DNA from: Panopea generosa
Taxonomy: Eukaryota > Mollusca > Bivalvia > Adapedonta > Hiatellidae
NCBI GenBank assembly: GCA_029582155.1
Contig: CM055901.1
Coordinates: 55,720,625 to 55,784,624 of the forward strand
Reading direction: 5' to 3'
Length of the DNA stretch: 64,000 nt
Made by a program: the position numbers and the translations under genes. Under the pieces are notes generated by a model. It was not told the DNA's origin. It saw nothing but the letters and a program-made list of their open reading frames with translations, and did no database searches. The first letter of the stretch is position 1. Every line of letters starts with the position of its first letter. Shown here one piece after another: positions 1 to 13,896 of the stretch.

Positions 1-1
1 T

Positions 2-268
2 CCCCAAGTTCTTGTCCGGGCTATTTCTCTTCAACCTCTGGTTGGAATTTTATGAAATTTGCTAGTATGCATCATTACTTAGTGCAGATGGGCATATTGT
101 CTTTGTGTTCTGGTTCAATGATTTATTCACAGAGTTTGGCCCTTTGATTCTGTCTGTGACCAAATTCTTGTTCGCGCTTTTTCTCTACAACCCCATGTTG
201 GAATTTTATGAAGCTTGCTAGGATGCATCACTACCGAGTGGAGATGCGCATATTGTCTTTGTGTTCTG
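2..268. repeat. Two diverged copies of a dispersed repeat, spacing 156 bp
   Basis: Bases 11-113 and 167-268 are near-copies, both containing TTGGAATTTTATGAA and ending CATATTGTCTTTGTGTTCTGG-like. A related but more diverged piece starting CTTGTCCGAGCTAT is at about 52813. The block lies in what is probably an intron of the plus-strand gene ending at 4037. No coding potential is seen. It is probably part of a dispersed mollusc-type repeat, but the family is not recognised. Confidence 0.55.
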
Positions 269-512
269 GAAATAATGTTTCAACAAATAAATTTACATAT
301 GAAAATATATGAACAGTTTCTTAAAGAAATTACAATAGAGAACAAACATGAAATCACTATTACATTATCATATTGTACATATGTTTTGCGAAGAATACCA
401 CGGTACAATAACTAAGCATGTTTAATAGTATATATATATAATTATATACTTCATTAGGAGTTACAAACACTGTGTAACAAACACCAGAGGATTTTATCAA
501 TTTCAGATAATT

Positions 513-746
513 TTACTTTGTAGAATGTCTAACAGAATAAGAAAGTGAGTTCCAAATTTTTGCACCAGAGTGTGAAAGGCATTTTCTATAAATTTTGATA
601 TTAAACTTCTGAATACACAGTTGGCGTTGGGTTGCCTGATCTTTAATGCCATGTAAATCAATTCCAAAACTGAACTTTTTCTGAAGATAAGCTGATGCTA
701 GATTGGTAAGAGATTTGAAAACCACTTCAACGCCAGCATTAACCAT
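513..746 (-). pseudogene. Non-LTR retrotransposon reverse transcriptase C-terminal fragment
   Basis: A 77-residue minus-strand open stretch contains SLTNLASAYLQKKF followed about 40 residues later by SGAKIWNSLSYSVR. This pairing resembles the tail of many animal LINE polymerases ('..NLAP.YL..KF' then 'SGA..WNSLP..VR'). Only this tail is present, with no RT catalytic domain around it, so it is probably a decayed or 5'-truncated insertion in an intron of the plus-strand gene. The call rests on remembered family patterns, not an alignment. Confidence 0.45.
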
Positions 747-1251
747 TTAATCATTAGATCTTTACCAAACTTAGACAGATTCTATTTTGGAAATTATTCT
801 GGTTAATGTTTGAGTTATAGCTTATTTAGTTATCCAAAATAGTTTGTCATCTCTCACCTGCAGTTTTCATTGAATCTTGAGGAAGCTTACAGTTTTGATA
901 TATCCATAAAATCTTGGATTTATAAGGTCTTTAACTGGCCATAATGGATAGTTAATTTTTTAGTTATGATCCTTGAATCATGCATACACTTAGATACAAG
1001 CTTAGGCACCAGCATTTATAAAAATGTAACAGTATTGTAGTTCTCAGTTCTGAGAATTCAAGTATCAATAATTGCTTTTTTTGTGTCATGGTTGAGCAAT
1101 TAAGAGCCGTTTTGTTGATATTTCTCCAATTTCCTTTGAATTTAAATTAAAAATTGTGAGGCCACTACCCACTTATTGCAAAAGCTCTCAAGATTAAAAT
1201 TTAATATTGTATTAAAACATTTTTTTTTAAAAGAAAAACCCTACTTTTCAG

Positions 1252-1377
1252 TTGTTCGTGAAAAATCTCCAGTACGAGGGAGTAGAACGCGGGGACGAAA
1301 CTCTCCAGTTGTGGTTGCGGAGAATAATGAAGAGTCTCAGGAAAACAAGCGAACCACTCGCTCGGCCAAGACTAAAG
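1252..1377 (+). CDS. Penultimate coding exon of an unrecognised basic protein
   Basis: The exon follows a pyrimidine-rich acceptor (CTACTTTTCAG) and ends at a donor AAAG|GTATGG. Read in the frame that gives VREKSPVRGSRTRGRNSP, it has 2 nt, 41 codons and 1 nt. That last G completes a Val codon with the TA opening the next exon at 3964. The alternative frame would hit a stop immediately at the next exon. The peptide is hydrophilic and rich in Arg, Ser, Glu and Lys, like a disordered tail of a nuclear protein. Upstream exons lie outside the window. Confidence 0.6.
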
Positions 1378-3468
1378 GTATGGCTTTTAGCTCTTGCAAG
1401 AGTTATAGTCAAACTTCACATGGATGTTTCTAGTGAGACCATACACAATATTTTTTATGCCCCACCTGCCATTTGAAGAACAGTGAAGAATGATTAAGTA
1501 TTATCACTGTCTGTCTGCCCAACTGTCTGTTTGAAATCAAATTGGTTTGTGGTCAGTAATTCTGGAAAGGTTCTATATATTTAATGATACTGTGTGTGTA
1601 CTGTGTGTGTAAACTATGCGTCTCACTTCACAGTTGAAGTTTGTTCTTTGTTCTATATAAAATAAGGTCTAGGATTTCCATGTTAAAAAAAGAATTCCAC
1701 ATAGAATTCCACATAGAATTTTTTTATAAAAACTTTTTTTTGAAAAAAGAAATCCTCAAATGCTCATGAATACATGCATATGTTGAAATCCTATCTAAGT
1801 CACTTTTTTAACACTAGTGATGTCTTATTGCAGTATATGCTATGCCAACTTTTGCTCTACTCATCTGCAACAAGAAATCGCAGCCACTATGAACCATTTT
1901 GAAAATATTTCAAAACCAAATTACATAGGCCTTTTTTTAAGCATAAGAATCATGATTCCGTGGAAAAAAAAGGGGCATAACTGTAAAGTGATATGTACAG
2001 GCTATGAATAGGTGAAGTTTGTATAAATCAAGAGGTGGGTATTTATATGGGTCATGTGAAGGAACTTTTGTGTAAACGTAGTACTTTACACTATGCGAAA
2101 AAGGAAGATTCATATTTTTCAACCAATTGTACCAAAATATTACTCAGTTTGATATTTGAAGCATCATCAAGTCTTAGCAAATATGATTTGGATCATTAAA
2201 GATGATTGAATTTCTGTAAGGGGCCTGGAGAGACCAACTTTGTTCATATATAATATTAATAATTCCCATGACCAGGGGTTTGAAGTTTTTACAAATTAAA
2301 TCCTAGCGTTTATAGGAGCCCTGTAAGGGGATTTCCAGTCTCACATAGAGATACTATAAGAAAGTGGAAAATTCTCAGAACTTATTCATCCATTGTGAAA
2401 AAATATAATGCAATTTGAGATCGGAAACGTCATCTAGTTACAATAATAATGAGGATTGAATTTCCATATGTTCATATTTAATCTAAATTATTCACATGAA
2501 TAGGGATTTAAAATTTGCACAAATCAAGGGGCTGAGATGTAAAGGAATACTATGGGGAACGGTTTTCTTTTTCTCACTCATTTGTGCAAAAATAATATGA
2601 GATTTTAGTTGTCTAATAATAGTAAATTAGGTTTGGTTCAATAAGAAGGATTAATTTCTATAAAGGTCCAGAAGAGGTCCCAAACTGGTTCCAATTTTAA
2701 AATTTCGAAAAACTCCCTCTCAAAAACTAATCAGTAAAATTGTTCATATATGATATAAATTACACTTAGGTCAGCAATGGACGAAGGTCTACAAAGCAAG
2801 TAGATGCAATTTAATACATTAATAATATACTTTTGCATCCATTAGTTATAGATTAGGGCAATGTTTGGTAACAGCGAAAGCAATTCTTTATGAGTAGGTG
2901 ATTGAAGTTTAAAACATTATGGGGCTGAGCAATATATAGGCCCTGTCATGGGAATCTAGTTTTTGCATAGGAAAATAGTATGGGAAAACTGAAATTTTCT
3001 GATTTGAAGCATGTCTTGGTCAAAGTGAATAATTTTTGTCCAGTAGGGTAGGGGTATTTTTGATATCAATTTTAGTGGTATCTTGTTACAACACACTTTT
3101 ACCTTATTTGTTGAATATGAATGGTAATGAACAAAGTTCATCCCAGCGTATGCTTTGGTGTGTTGTCCAGCATCTATCTGTCTTTCCTTAAACATTTGTT
3201 TGCGAGTTAAATTCCTTCAAAACTAGTACAGGTAGTTTGTTTTTCATAAAATTTTACAGGAAAGGTGGTCCAGTTTGTTATAGAAAAATGAGGTTGGTCT
3301 AAAATTCGTCATAGTCGCTACAACTCAAAATGATTTTTAAAAAATATAATTTTACGTCTACTATTATTCTGAAATGTTAGATTTTCATTAAAAAAATAAT
3401 GGAAAAAGGTTAGTATCTATAATTGATAAAATTCAGTGCAGTATGGCTTTAGAATATTTCCCAATTTT

Positions 3469-3897
3469 ACAGATTCCGGCTAAGAATAGAATAACTGTCA
3501 ATCTCTGCAGAGGGGTAGGAATCCTTCGAATGGGTGTCATGTTCATTTTATCATTTTTTGTCATGCTCACTATTGTCGTTAAATTATCAACCGCTGTGTG
3601 GTTCCAGGGAGCCATGAGTGATGGCAAGAATAGGATCACTGTGGCTTATGCATGTCATAAGAAGCGAAAAATTGAGTAATATGATAGAATTTGCTGAAAC
3701 TCTGCAGTTCTGCAGGTATCTAGGTTCTAGGTTCATTCTGCATATTCGTTTGTTGATGTTTGTTTTTTTAATCTGTATGTTAATTTGTTGTTTTTGTACA
3801 TGTAGAGTAAACCTGGAATCTTCCTTCCAGTTGGCGTTGAATAACCTATAATGTGTTGGTACGCTGTAAAACCCTATTCATTCTATTCATTCATTCA
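3469..3897 (+). mobile_element. Retroelement copy A (SINE/LINE-tail-like), plus orientation
   Basis: About 430 bp closely match, in the opposite orientation, the element at 22072-22497. Both share GGAGCCATGAGTGATGGCAAG and end at ACGCTGTAAAACCCTATTCATT followed by a short ATTC-rich tail. A simple-repeat tail and orientation-independent copies are hallmarks of non-LTR-mobilised elements. This copy lies in the last intron of the plus-strand gene. Small open frames in it are conserved only because the copies are similar; I see no known protein in them. Confidence 0.65.
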
Positions 3898-3963
3898 ATT
3901 TTGCAGAATAAAATATTATGTAAAGAAAAGATAACCAAACTTTTTTTTTCTGTACATTTGCAG

Positions 3964-4037
3964 TAGAACCAGTTGCTCAATCGGCAGTGAAAACTTCTTC
4001 AAACAAACGACGGAGAACATCGCAGGATCACAGGTAG
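3964..4037 (+). CDS. Last coding exon of the same gene, basic C-terminus
   Basis: Acceptor TTTGCAG precedes the exon. Joined to the exon ending at 1377, the reading is ...RTTRSAKTK-VEPVAQSAVKTSSN, then KRRRTSQDHR and a TAG stop at 4035-4037. KRRR preceded by Asn/Ser looks like a monopartite nuclear localisation signal. Together the two exons give the last 65 residues. No domain identifies the family; a chromatin, nucleolar or kinetochore protein is possible but is inference only. Confidence 0.6.
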
Positions 4038-4500
4038 CTGTAGTGTAAAAGTGGAGTTGATAAAATTGCTGATGTCTTTGCTTCTTCATGTGTTCTTCAA
4101 GTTCTGTTCAACAGAGTTGGTGATAAGTGTGGAGGAGTTGAGATTAAAAAGTGAAAGTACAGAGTTGGCAATAGTTAAGAAGTCGATGCTGTCGAGAAGT
4201 GAATGAACAATTGCAGATTCGTTTCAGCAGAAAAGTTGAGGAACTTAGCTTGGAAATGAAGAAAATATTGCTGAAATAGAAGAGATGATAAGATAATTCT
4301 GTTTAAAGATACTTGTAAACAAATGGGAAGCATTGTTTGCTGTATATCTTTATATTTTACACATTATAGATGCATTGTAAACTAATGTACTTGAAATGTA
4401 CTTGACGCCTCAATCTTGACGATGATAACCATAGTTGCATGATAAAATGGACATATATGGAAGCATTGTTGTCTGGGGCGCTAATAAACACTATCACATT
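4038..4500 (+). other. Probable 3' untranslated region with AATAAA signal
   Basis: The sequence directly after the TAG stop at 4037 has no recognisable coding. An AATAAA hexamer lies at 4483-4488. Further AATAAA-type hexamers near 4815 and 5309 could be used instead, so the true transcript end is uncertain. Confidence 0.35.
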
Positions 4501-6041
4501 GTCCCCTTACAGTGCTCATTATAACTAGATAGATTATTATCACATAACCTTTTAGGAATTGTTGTAAAGCATCATTTAACATTGAATTTGTTATTCTATA
4601 TCATTATGTCTTACATTTACAATTAAAATATTAATATGAAATTTAGACATTTGTAAATTTTTTCATCATTAATTGGACTTGACATGATTTTGTTATTTGT
4701 ACATATTGACTCATAGAAAATGGAATTGTGTCAACTTTGTTATAAATTTTTTCGTCATTTTTTTTTTGAAAATGTACAGCAGAAGTTGTAAATACGTAAT
4801 GATGTTGATGTATTTAAATAAATGTAAATCAGATGAAATATTAATGTAGATAATTCCTAAATAAACTGCATACTTACACTTGGTCATGATTGTTGTCATG
4901 ACAATTTTTGTGATTTTTGTTACAACTTTATCATTTTAGAGACATTTAGATTTGATTAAACGTCCGGTAATGACCCTGTTAAAGATTGATAATGTTGAGA
5001 GTATAGGATATATATTCATTTACTGTGTTATTTAAGATATTTCTTTAATCAAAATAGTTTCTGTAGAGTCCATGTAGTATTTCTTTTGTATTTCATCGTA
5101 TACAGTCTTCATGTGTTTTCCTTTTCTTTTTTTCTTCTTGAAATATATATTAATTTATATTTAGTCTTGAATATTTTTAAATCCTTTTGACCATATCTGG
5201 TAGATATTGTTTAAAATTTCGATAGAGAATTCACATTAAGAGTAAGAAAAAACACTTGTACCAAGTATGTAGAGATTTTTTATGGGAACTGTAGGACAGG
5301 CATGGTAAACAATAAAAGCAATTGTCACATTCTAGCTGCATTCCGCCCATGAATCTCTTGTGCATGCTTTAGCCTGGCACACCTATGTAATTTCTATTTT
5401 AAGCTTGTTTTTTTCACATAATATACCAGATAGAATGAAGTATTTACGGGGTAGGGTGGGGTTGGGTGAAATCCATTATCCCAATTGTCTATATTACATA
5501 TTTTTAATTACCAATAAGAGAAATTATTTCATTTTCTTCTCCGTGGACAAGTGATTTTCCAGTATGGAAGATGACCAGTATTCAGTGTTAAAAGAAGTTA
5601 AAGTTATTTGAAATCATTTCAATTCATGGCATTGTGAAGATTTTTTTGTCGAGTGGCGTCTGTAAGATATAAGTAAAAGGGTTTTTGTCATACATGTTTT
5701 GCATGGTTCTTTACAGACAAGTAAAAATGAAATTTCCTTTTTCAGGGACAGGTACGTTTTTGCCGATTTCACCCCTGTATGTAGTAAAAGGATTTACACG
5801 ATGAAATTTTTTTAGTGTCACAAAAGGTTTATTAAAGTCAATTTCGAGTAAACTCATCGCTAGAAGACAGTTGTCTACATTTTACAGAAATCTTTAGTAC
5901 AGAATTGTTAGATGTTTAACGTTGTTTTCATGATCCTTCAGCCATATCATACATATTTGTACTTAGCCAGTATTACAAGAAACCAGGCAACCTCTCTTTG
6001 CAATATATGTTTAAACTTTTATAATGAGTTCGAATATTCAG

Positions 6042-6085
6042 CACCATTTTTATGTCATAGAGGGCTAACAGACTATAAATAATTA
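6042..6085 (-). mobile_element. Short 3' fragment of the tRNA-derived SINE
   Basis: ATTTTTATGTCATAGAGGG and CTAACAGAC match the segment near the 3' tail of the full SINE copies at 25093-25386 and 37164-37458. The tRNA-like head is absent, so this is a truncated or eroded copy. Confidence 0.5.
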
Positions 6086-6892
6086 GATAAATTTTTACCA
6101 AATTACCTTATTTGCCCTATGATTTGGGAAACTGTTGTTAGCCTTATGTTTCATAACATTTTTTTTTGCAATTTAATTAGTGTGGGATGAAATTCTCTAT
6201 TGCCTACCTGATATCCAGGTCATTATAAATTTTATCTTTACTCGTCTGTCGCACATTGGTAAAAAGACGCCATAAAATCAGATGTTGACATCATTATTAC
6301 TACTAGCCCTATTAACTATTTTCTTTGCAAAAAATACAACATTGCTATGCAAAAATAAATCTTTAGTGATTATGAGTTATGAATAAGGAAAGTCAAACCC
6401 TCAGGTAAAGATATATGCAGGAACTCGGAACAAGAAAACATTGTAACAGATTCACTTTCTCTTGAATAGATTAGATAGTTTATACTCCTGAGATTTTGGA
6501 AATCAATTTTGATTAAATTTCCACAAAAAGTTATTTTCATTATATAATTGATTATGATGCCTTTGATTACAGGTTAAATCTTTCACTTTAGTAATAAAGT
6601 AGACGTATCTTGTTTTAGAAACCTAACATTTCTACTTGAATTTCTAAAGTAAATACCTTGTAAATTCCAATAAAGAACATCTTGTGCAGGAAGGAATCTT
6701 CAGCAGGTGGTGATAAATTAGTGACATGGTGCATCACTTGATAACATTTGGTACCTGCGTTGATCCTCAGTTCAAAGAAAATTCAAATATGTATTATCAA
6801 ATTTTCAAGAGTTAGTGTGCAAGGAAATACCACTATAAATGGCTTTAAAATGAATGTAAAATTTTAATTTCCATTCAAAAGTAAAATCAAAT

Positions 6893-7037
6893 TACAGTCC
6901 AACCTGTCTTAAGCAGCCAGTCAAAGGAAGGAGCAAAAGTGGCCCCCTTAAGGCAGGTTGTTGCTTAATATAGGTTAATGGGAAATAGCAAATGTGGCTG
7001 CTTAATAAAGGTGACCGCTTACACAGGTTTGACTGTA
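6893..7037. mobile_element. MITE with TACAGTC...GACTGTA ends, copy 1
   Basis: A 145-bp element has inverted ends of about 15 bp (TACAGTCCAACCTGT against ACAGGTTTGACTGTA). Its body repeats CTTAAGCAGCC and CTGCTTAATAAAGG. A second copy with the same ends is at 32975-33159. TA at both tips fits a Tc1/mariner/pogo-type element that duplicates TA. No transposase is present, so it is non-autonomous. Confidence 0.7.
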
Positions 7038-8122
7038 TTTGGAATTTCAAATATGCAATTATCTAAACATTATTTTAGTCTAACCTGGGTTTGTATGTCA
7101 AGTTGGAAATCCCTTTTCAATATATATTTTTTTCATATGGCAATAAACTCTTGTTAAGTATAGCATGATATACCAGAATAATTTTTAAGAAAAATTTAAG
7201 AAAAAAAACAACATACTGCCTTTCAGTATTAGTTTGTTGTTTTTTTTCGCTGGAACATGCCCTGTAACAACAGTTCAATGAAACAAAGTCTAATATACCC
7301 ATACAGTAAGAGTCTTGTTGCCTATTAATTTATGCAGCACTGAATTAACCCGTAGCCAGTATTTTTTTCTTATATTTTGTTATGATATTTATATATTAAT
7401 GATAAAGTACTTGCATTAAAAATAACTTGAGATGGACAACCTTTCCTGTTTATCCTGTGTAATACTACTGTTTTCTCCTGTGTTCTTCTTACAGTTGTAC
7501 GTTGTTTTTCTCACTTTATTTGGTGGTCGGTTAGTACGAAGTGTTTGTTTTTTTTACTTCAAGATAGATATCTTCATGTCCATGTCATTGAGTGCACAGT
7601 ATGACATACTTATGTGTCTACGTACCATAGAACACTTGTTAAATCACTTGCTCTTTTTCAAATTTAGTAGTATTTTAAAATCAAGAAATGCCACTTAGTT
7701 TGTGAAGCTTGTATCTACCAAACATTTTTGCTGTACATGAGGCCATCATTTAAAAATAAATTGTTTGCCGTGCTCCTACCTACTCACTCAAAATTGCCGC
7801 TACCCAAACTTTATTTATTGACTTTTAAGGCAATTAATTGATTTGTCTAAAAAAAATTAAAATGACTGCAAAATCAAAATTTGGCAATTTCTTTTTTTAA
7901 AAAACTACCTACCTACCCACATGAAAAGTCAAAGCACAGCGAACAAATAGGATGGCATGACCTTGCACCAAGACATCTTTAGATACTTTTGATTTTTTTA
8001 TTTTACTGGACAATACATCTTAATTCAATATCTTAATATTTTGTGTTTTATATCCGACATGTGTGTATTTACAAGGCTTGTCTGCTTAAGAGACTTGGTA
8101 TCAATATTATTCTTGTTATATA

Positions 8123-9962
8123 TGATGCTGGTATCCACATATATTGTTACATTGGATGCTGGTATCCACATACATTGTTACATTGGATGCTGGTATCGGC
8201 ATATGTTGTAACATTGGAATGGTATCCATATACATTGTTACATTGGATGTTGGTATCCACATATATTGTTACATATGATGCTGGTATCCACATACATTGT
8301 AATATTGGATGCTGGTATTCACATACATTGTAACATATGATGCTGGTATCCGCATACATTGTTACATTGGATGCTGGTATCCACATACATTGTAACATTG
8401 GGTGTTGGTATCCACATATATTGTTACATTGGATGCTGGTTTCTGCATACATTTTTAAATTGGATGCTGGTATCCACATACATTGTAACATTGGGTGTTG
8501 GTATCCACATATATTGTTTCATTGGATGCTGGTATCGACATACATTGTTACATTGGATGCTGGTATCCACATACGTTGTAACATTGGATGCTGGTATCAA
8601 CATACATTGTAACATTGGGTGTTGGTATCCACATATATTGTTACATTGGATGCTGGTTTCTGCATACATTGTTAAATTGGATGCTGGTATTCACATACAT
8701 TGTAACATACGATGCTGGTATCCGCATACATTGTTACATTGGATGCTGGTATCCACATACATTGTTACAGTGGGTGTTGGTATCCACATATATTGTTACA
8801 TTGGATGCTGGTTTCTGCATACATTGTTAAATTGGATGCTGGTATCCACATACATTGTTACATTGGATGCTGGTATCCACATACATTGTTACATTCGATG
8901 TTGGTATCCACATATACTGTTACATTGTATTCTGGTTTCTGCATACATTGTTAAATTGGATGCTGGTATCCACATACATTGTTACATTGGATGCTGGTAT
9001 CCACATACATTGTTACATTGGATGTTGGTATCCACATATATTGTAACATTGAATGCTGGTTTCCACATACATTGGATGCTGTTATCCACATACATTGTTT
9101 GTTACATTGGATGCTTATATCTGCATCTACTGGTATTGGCATACATTGATTCATTAGATGCTGGTATCCACATATATTGTTACATTGGATGCTTGTTTCC
9201 ATATACATTGTAACATTGGATGCTGGTATCTGCATCCATTGTTACTTTTGATACTGGTATCCGCATACATTGTTATATTGGAAACTGGTATCCATATACA
9301 TTGTTACATTAGATGCTGGTATCCACATACATTGTTACATTGAATGCTGGATTCCACATACATTGGATGCTGGTATTCACATACATTTTTACATTGGAAG
9401 CTGGTATATGCATCATTCTTACATTGGATGCTGGTTTCCACATACATTGTTACATTAGATGCTGGTATCTGCATACACTGTTACACTGGATGTTGGTATC
9501 TGCAACATTCTTACATTGGATGCTGGTTTCCACATACATTTTTACAATGGATGCTGGTATCTGCATCATTGTTACATTGGATGCTGGGTTCCACATACAT
9601 TTTTACATGGGATGCTGGTATCCACATATATTGTTGCACTGGATGCTGGTATCTGCATCATTGTTACATTGGATGCTGGTATCCAAATACATTGTTACAT
9701 TGGATGCTGGTATCTGCATCATTGTTACATTTGGATGCTGGTATCCACATCATTGTTACATTGGGTGCTGGTATCCACATCATTGTTACATTGGATGCTG
9801 GTATCTGCATCATTGTTACATTGGATGCTGGTATCCACATCATTGTTACATTGGGTGCTGGTATCTGCATCATTGTTACATTGGATGCTGGTATCCACAT
9901 CATTGTTACATTGGGTGCTGGTAGCTGCATCAGTGTTACATTGGCTACTGGTATATGCATAC
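8123..9962. repeat. 31-bp minisatellite, about 1.84 kb
   Basis: The unit is GATGCTGGTATCCACATACA plus TTGTTACATTG (31 bp), repeated roughly 60 times. From about 9640 onward many units are 30 bp, with CATCATTG replacing CATACATTG. Because 31 is not a multiple of three, the long peptide readings on both strands cycle through frames and are repeat artefacts. In the 30-bp section the frame is constant, which explains the regular LHHCYIGCWYP-like reading. Confidence 0.9.
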
Positions 9963-12900
9963 AGTTGAAACTAAAGTCCCTGTTTTCTTTGATAAAAATA
10001 AGGTTATACATTTAAGGTCAATATCCAAAGAGATATCTGTTCCTTTCATTTGAGCACACAGGCCATTATATTTTTAAATGGAAATGGTGATGATGTCTTT
10101 AAACTTTTTATTGTGAAGAAAACAATGGTTGCCCTTGTATTACAATTTTCACTTTTCTTTCCATTTCCAGTTACCGTTACATATAAATAAAAGAGTTGTT
10201 ATAATCACTAACTAGTGTTCAAAACTAATTTTGATATAAATACATTTTTGAGATAAGACTCCTTCTGGAAGCTGTAATTATATGATCCTAAAATGTCATA
10301 TCTTTGACTTTCTTTCTGTCTCTGAACTATACATATTCTAGTTAATGTTTATTTTGTAAATTGTTTGTTTCTGTGTGTCTGCATTGTGATGTGATGACAA
10401 ATGAAAATATTGAACTATGTTTTTAGCTATTTATAATAACTATATGACCAACATTTCTTATTGCTGAAGTACAACATAAAATAGTATAAACTGTTGCTTG
10501 AATCATTATTTATTATTGTATCATACTGCGTTTTTTTTTTTTTTAACAAAGCAATACCATTGAGTAATCCTGTTCTATTAATTACTGCTTTAATCCAGTG
10601 ATATATAATTTCAATAAGATTACCGATTGTTTGAGGTACATTATTCAGCCACTATGGCTTTTTTTTGCCCCCGCCATTGGAAGAATGATGAAGCGGGCAT
10701 TCAGTGTTACCCATATTTGTTCATCTGTCTGAAGTTAAAAAAATGGTTTCCATTCAATAATTCTGAAGGGGTCTATGTATTTGGTTAATATTTGATGCAA
10801 AGCTGTATAATTATAAAACACAGGTCATGTTCGATATTTGTCAATGTCGGTCAAATTTTGCAGGAGTTGCGGCCCTTTTTTGACAATTTTGGTAAAAATT
10901 TGGTGCCCGATTAATAGCTTAATAGCAGGGGCAGTCGTGTTGTACTCAAAATATAATTTCTGTGGCATAAAGATAAATCAGATATCAGTCTTTTTTTCAG
11001 TGGTAAATAAAAGTGTTTTTCTTTTGAAATTGTGTCAAATAAATCAAATTTTACAGTATTTTAGATATAGATAAAATCAATGCAAAATAAGTGTTGCCAC
11101 ATATTATTAAATATTACATTAATATTTGATATAAATTTTATCCGTTAAAACTTTTCATTAACATTTGTAAACAAAAATTCAGCTTTTGTGCTGAATCAAA
11201 AAGTATTGCATCTGAGTTTGAAACAGTGAAGTAGTTTGTGTTACCACTAAATAAGACTGATATACATATAACTAACTTAAAATTTCCTTCTGAAGGCATG
11301 TTCACAAAATCAAAAATAACTAGTGTCCCAAACAATAAGTAAAGACTGGAAATGATGTAGTGCTAATGTTACATTTTCTTTATACATATTCACAGCATCT
11401 GCTCTAAACGCTAAAATGTACCCAGATGATTGGTAACGTTTACACAGCATTTCACTGATTTCCAATTGATTTCTATCAATTCTAATAAATGTTATTAGTT
11501 TACCAGGATCAGTTTCACCAACATTAACTGGGCGACGTATGTGTATTAACCAAACTTTACAGCCTACAGAAACATTAATATAAGGTTATGTTACAGTGTT
11601 TTGTACAATATGAGAATATATTGTAAGAATATGTATAGTGGCCATATTGGATAAGATGCCATAGGCATCGATTCGAATATGATTTTCACCACAAAATATT
11701 CAGAGTACAATATATTCCATATGGTACAAAACACTGTTAAAAGATCCAGTTATTCTTTACCTCACTCAATCTGAAAGAATACACTCCGGGATTGGGGGTG
11801 GGGGGACGAAGTTGCCAATATCCATGAAACTGATATGCATGGAAATGCGCTATAAATATCCAAAGGTGCACTGCACTACACTATTTGGCAATACATTATC
11901 CGGTCGAAGTACTGTAAACAAACACATTACAATGTGTGATAAATATAACAGACCTTTGTATGTCGGCGTAAATCAATTAAAAGCGTTGTTTGTATAATAA
12001 TAAGAAATTGTAATCATGTCAGTCTGAATTATCAAGGTGTGATTGATGCATGAATACATGGTCACACTTTGGAAAAGAGATTTTTGATCATTTCATCAAT
12101 TATTATATTGCAAGTTTTTAATAAAGCAAAATATCAATTTTATATTTGGGAGCCATAGAAAAAACAAGTTTCGCTTTGTATCAGACCGCTTTATAACGAG
12201 ACCAGAGTGTATCAAAAGAGTAAAGAAAAATCAAGATCCTTTTACATAAATAAACCATGAGTTCAATGAGGTAGGGGAAGGAAGTCGCAGTAACAGCTGT
12301 ACGGATCATCTCAATCATCATGCCGAACATTTTATCAGTTGTATGTTTTTATCGTTGAAATTTCTACTAAATTTTTATTTCATTTTGTTTAAACCGCCAT
12401 CTTGAATTTTGAACTGTACAGTATAAAATTTATTGCATCCAATAACCTTCTGCATACTGTACTATCACATGGTAATATCTGGAGTAGATGAATTTCTTAA
12501 CATTATCACGTATAGAAAACAGTTTTTGTCTTGTAACTTTCAGTGTAGAAGTGTTATATAAACCTGACATATTATTCATATTAACATAATGAAGTATAAC
12601 TTCTGTCTCATCATTCAGTGATGTTTGTATAATTTGACTCCTTAACACAAAATGCCCAGCTACTTCCCAGCTTGCTGGAATATTTAAAAGAAATCTAATT
12701 GTCTATATGAAATGACATTGTACGATAACTGATGGAATCCTTTATAATAAATTATATACAAAGTGTTATTTATAGAATCTTAGAATACTGATTTGTTCGT
12801 GTTTCTTATGGAGATGAACTGAAAAAATAAATTGAATATATTCTGAATTATTCTTACTATCTTGCTCATTTATAATATTGATTTTTAAGCGTAGCAAAAA

Positions 12901-13890
12901 TGATGTTATGCTCAGCTATTTAAATATCTACCTAAATGTTGGTGGAGCTTGATGCTGACCTGTAAACATATTTTTATATTGAGCTTGTTTCTATGTGTTG
13001 GAAGCATTTCATTCATGACTTGTGATGTGAATGTTGAACCCGTTGTCAATGGTGCTGACCATGTATTTGGCTGTAACCACATTACAAGCTTTATCAAGTA
13101 TGTATATTCGCTAATGTTGGAAATAAATTGTGCATTACAACAATAACAACAGCAACGTTTTATTGATGAATTTTTGGTATAACGGTACGGCAATTATGGA
13201 AAGTTATCAAATAAAATAGTGCAGCTATTGTCAACCTTTTAGTTTTTATTTAGTTTAATGAAAAACAGCTACAACATGAGCATTGTTTTTCTAGCAACAA
13301 ATTTAAGTTCATAAATACACAACACATTTGTTATACCAAAATGCTTGATACAGTATTGGCAACATAGTTTACTAAGAACCGTATTACCTTTAATTACATA
13401 GAATTTCCTGCTGTCATTGAAGTAACAAACATGGCAGGTGGAGGTCACATTCAAAGTTATTAGCTGACAAGGTCCATTGACACATTTGTAAAGACATGTC
13501 CATTCCGTGGTCATCTTCTCCATTATCTATCTTTATAAATTGAAAGAAAATTGCTTTAAATTCAAAGAAACTGCATTGTTTTATAAAGTATAACAAAGTT
13601 ACTATTCAAATAAAATTGAAAATTCATTTACATGCTGATTCTAAGGATCGTGAAATTAATTTCAAATTGGATAGTATGGTTTTTCAAAATGTTTTAATAA
13701 AAATAAATGGAAAAAATTAGTTTAGCCTCAATGTGAGTTACAAATCTGAAATGTCTTTTCTATAAACATAAGGCAGTAAGCTCTATGGGTTCATTTTATT
13801 TCCATTAACTCTTTTGAATAAAAACATTTTTTTTTTTACTTTACATGCAGATCAACAGTTTGTATGTTTTATATTGTTGGATACTCAGTT
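9963..13890. other. AT-rich non-coding stretch
   Basis: No exon with convincing splice sites or family signature is visible on either strand. A segment at 10652-10800 (GCCCCCGCCATTGGAAGAATGATGAA) resembles part of 1458-1590 and is probably another dispersed repeat. Confidence 0.4.
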
Positions 13891-13896
13891 GATGTG

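Larger units (their letters stand above)
4501..8122. other. AT-rich non-coding stretch
   Basis: I see no supported gene here. Open frames are short and AT-driven. Two items are listed separately: a SINE fragment at 6042-6085 and a MITE at 6893-7037. The first part could still be alternative 3' UTR of the gene ending at 4037. Confidence 0.5.

Noticed and set aside
3618..3851. Conserved 77-residue frame also found at 22110-22343
   Set aside because: Conservation is explained by the two copies of the same retroelement; composition is not protein-like.
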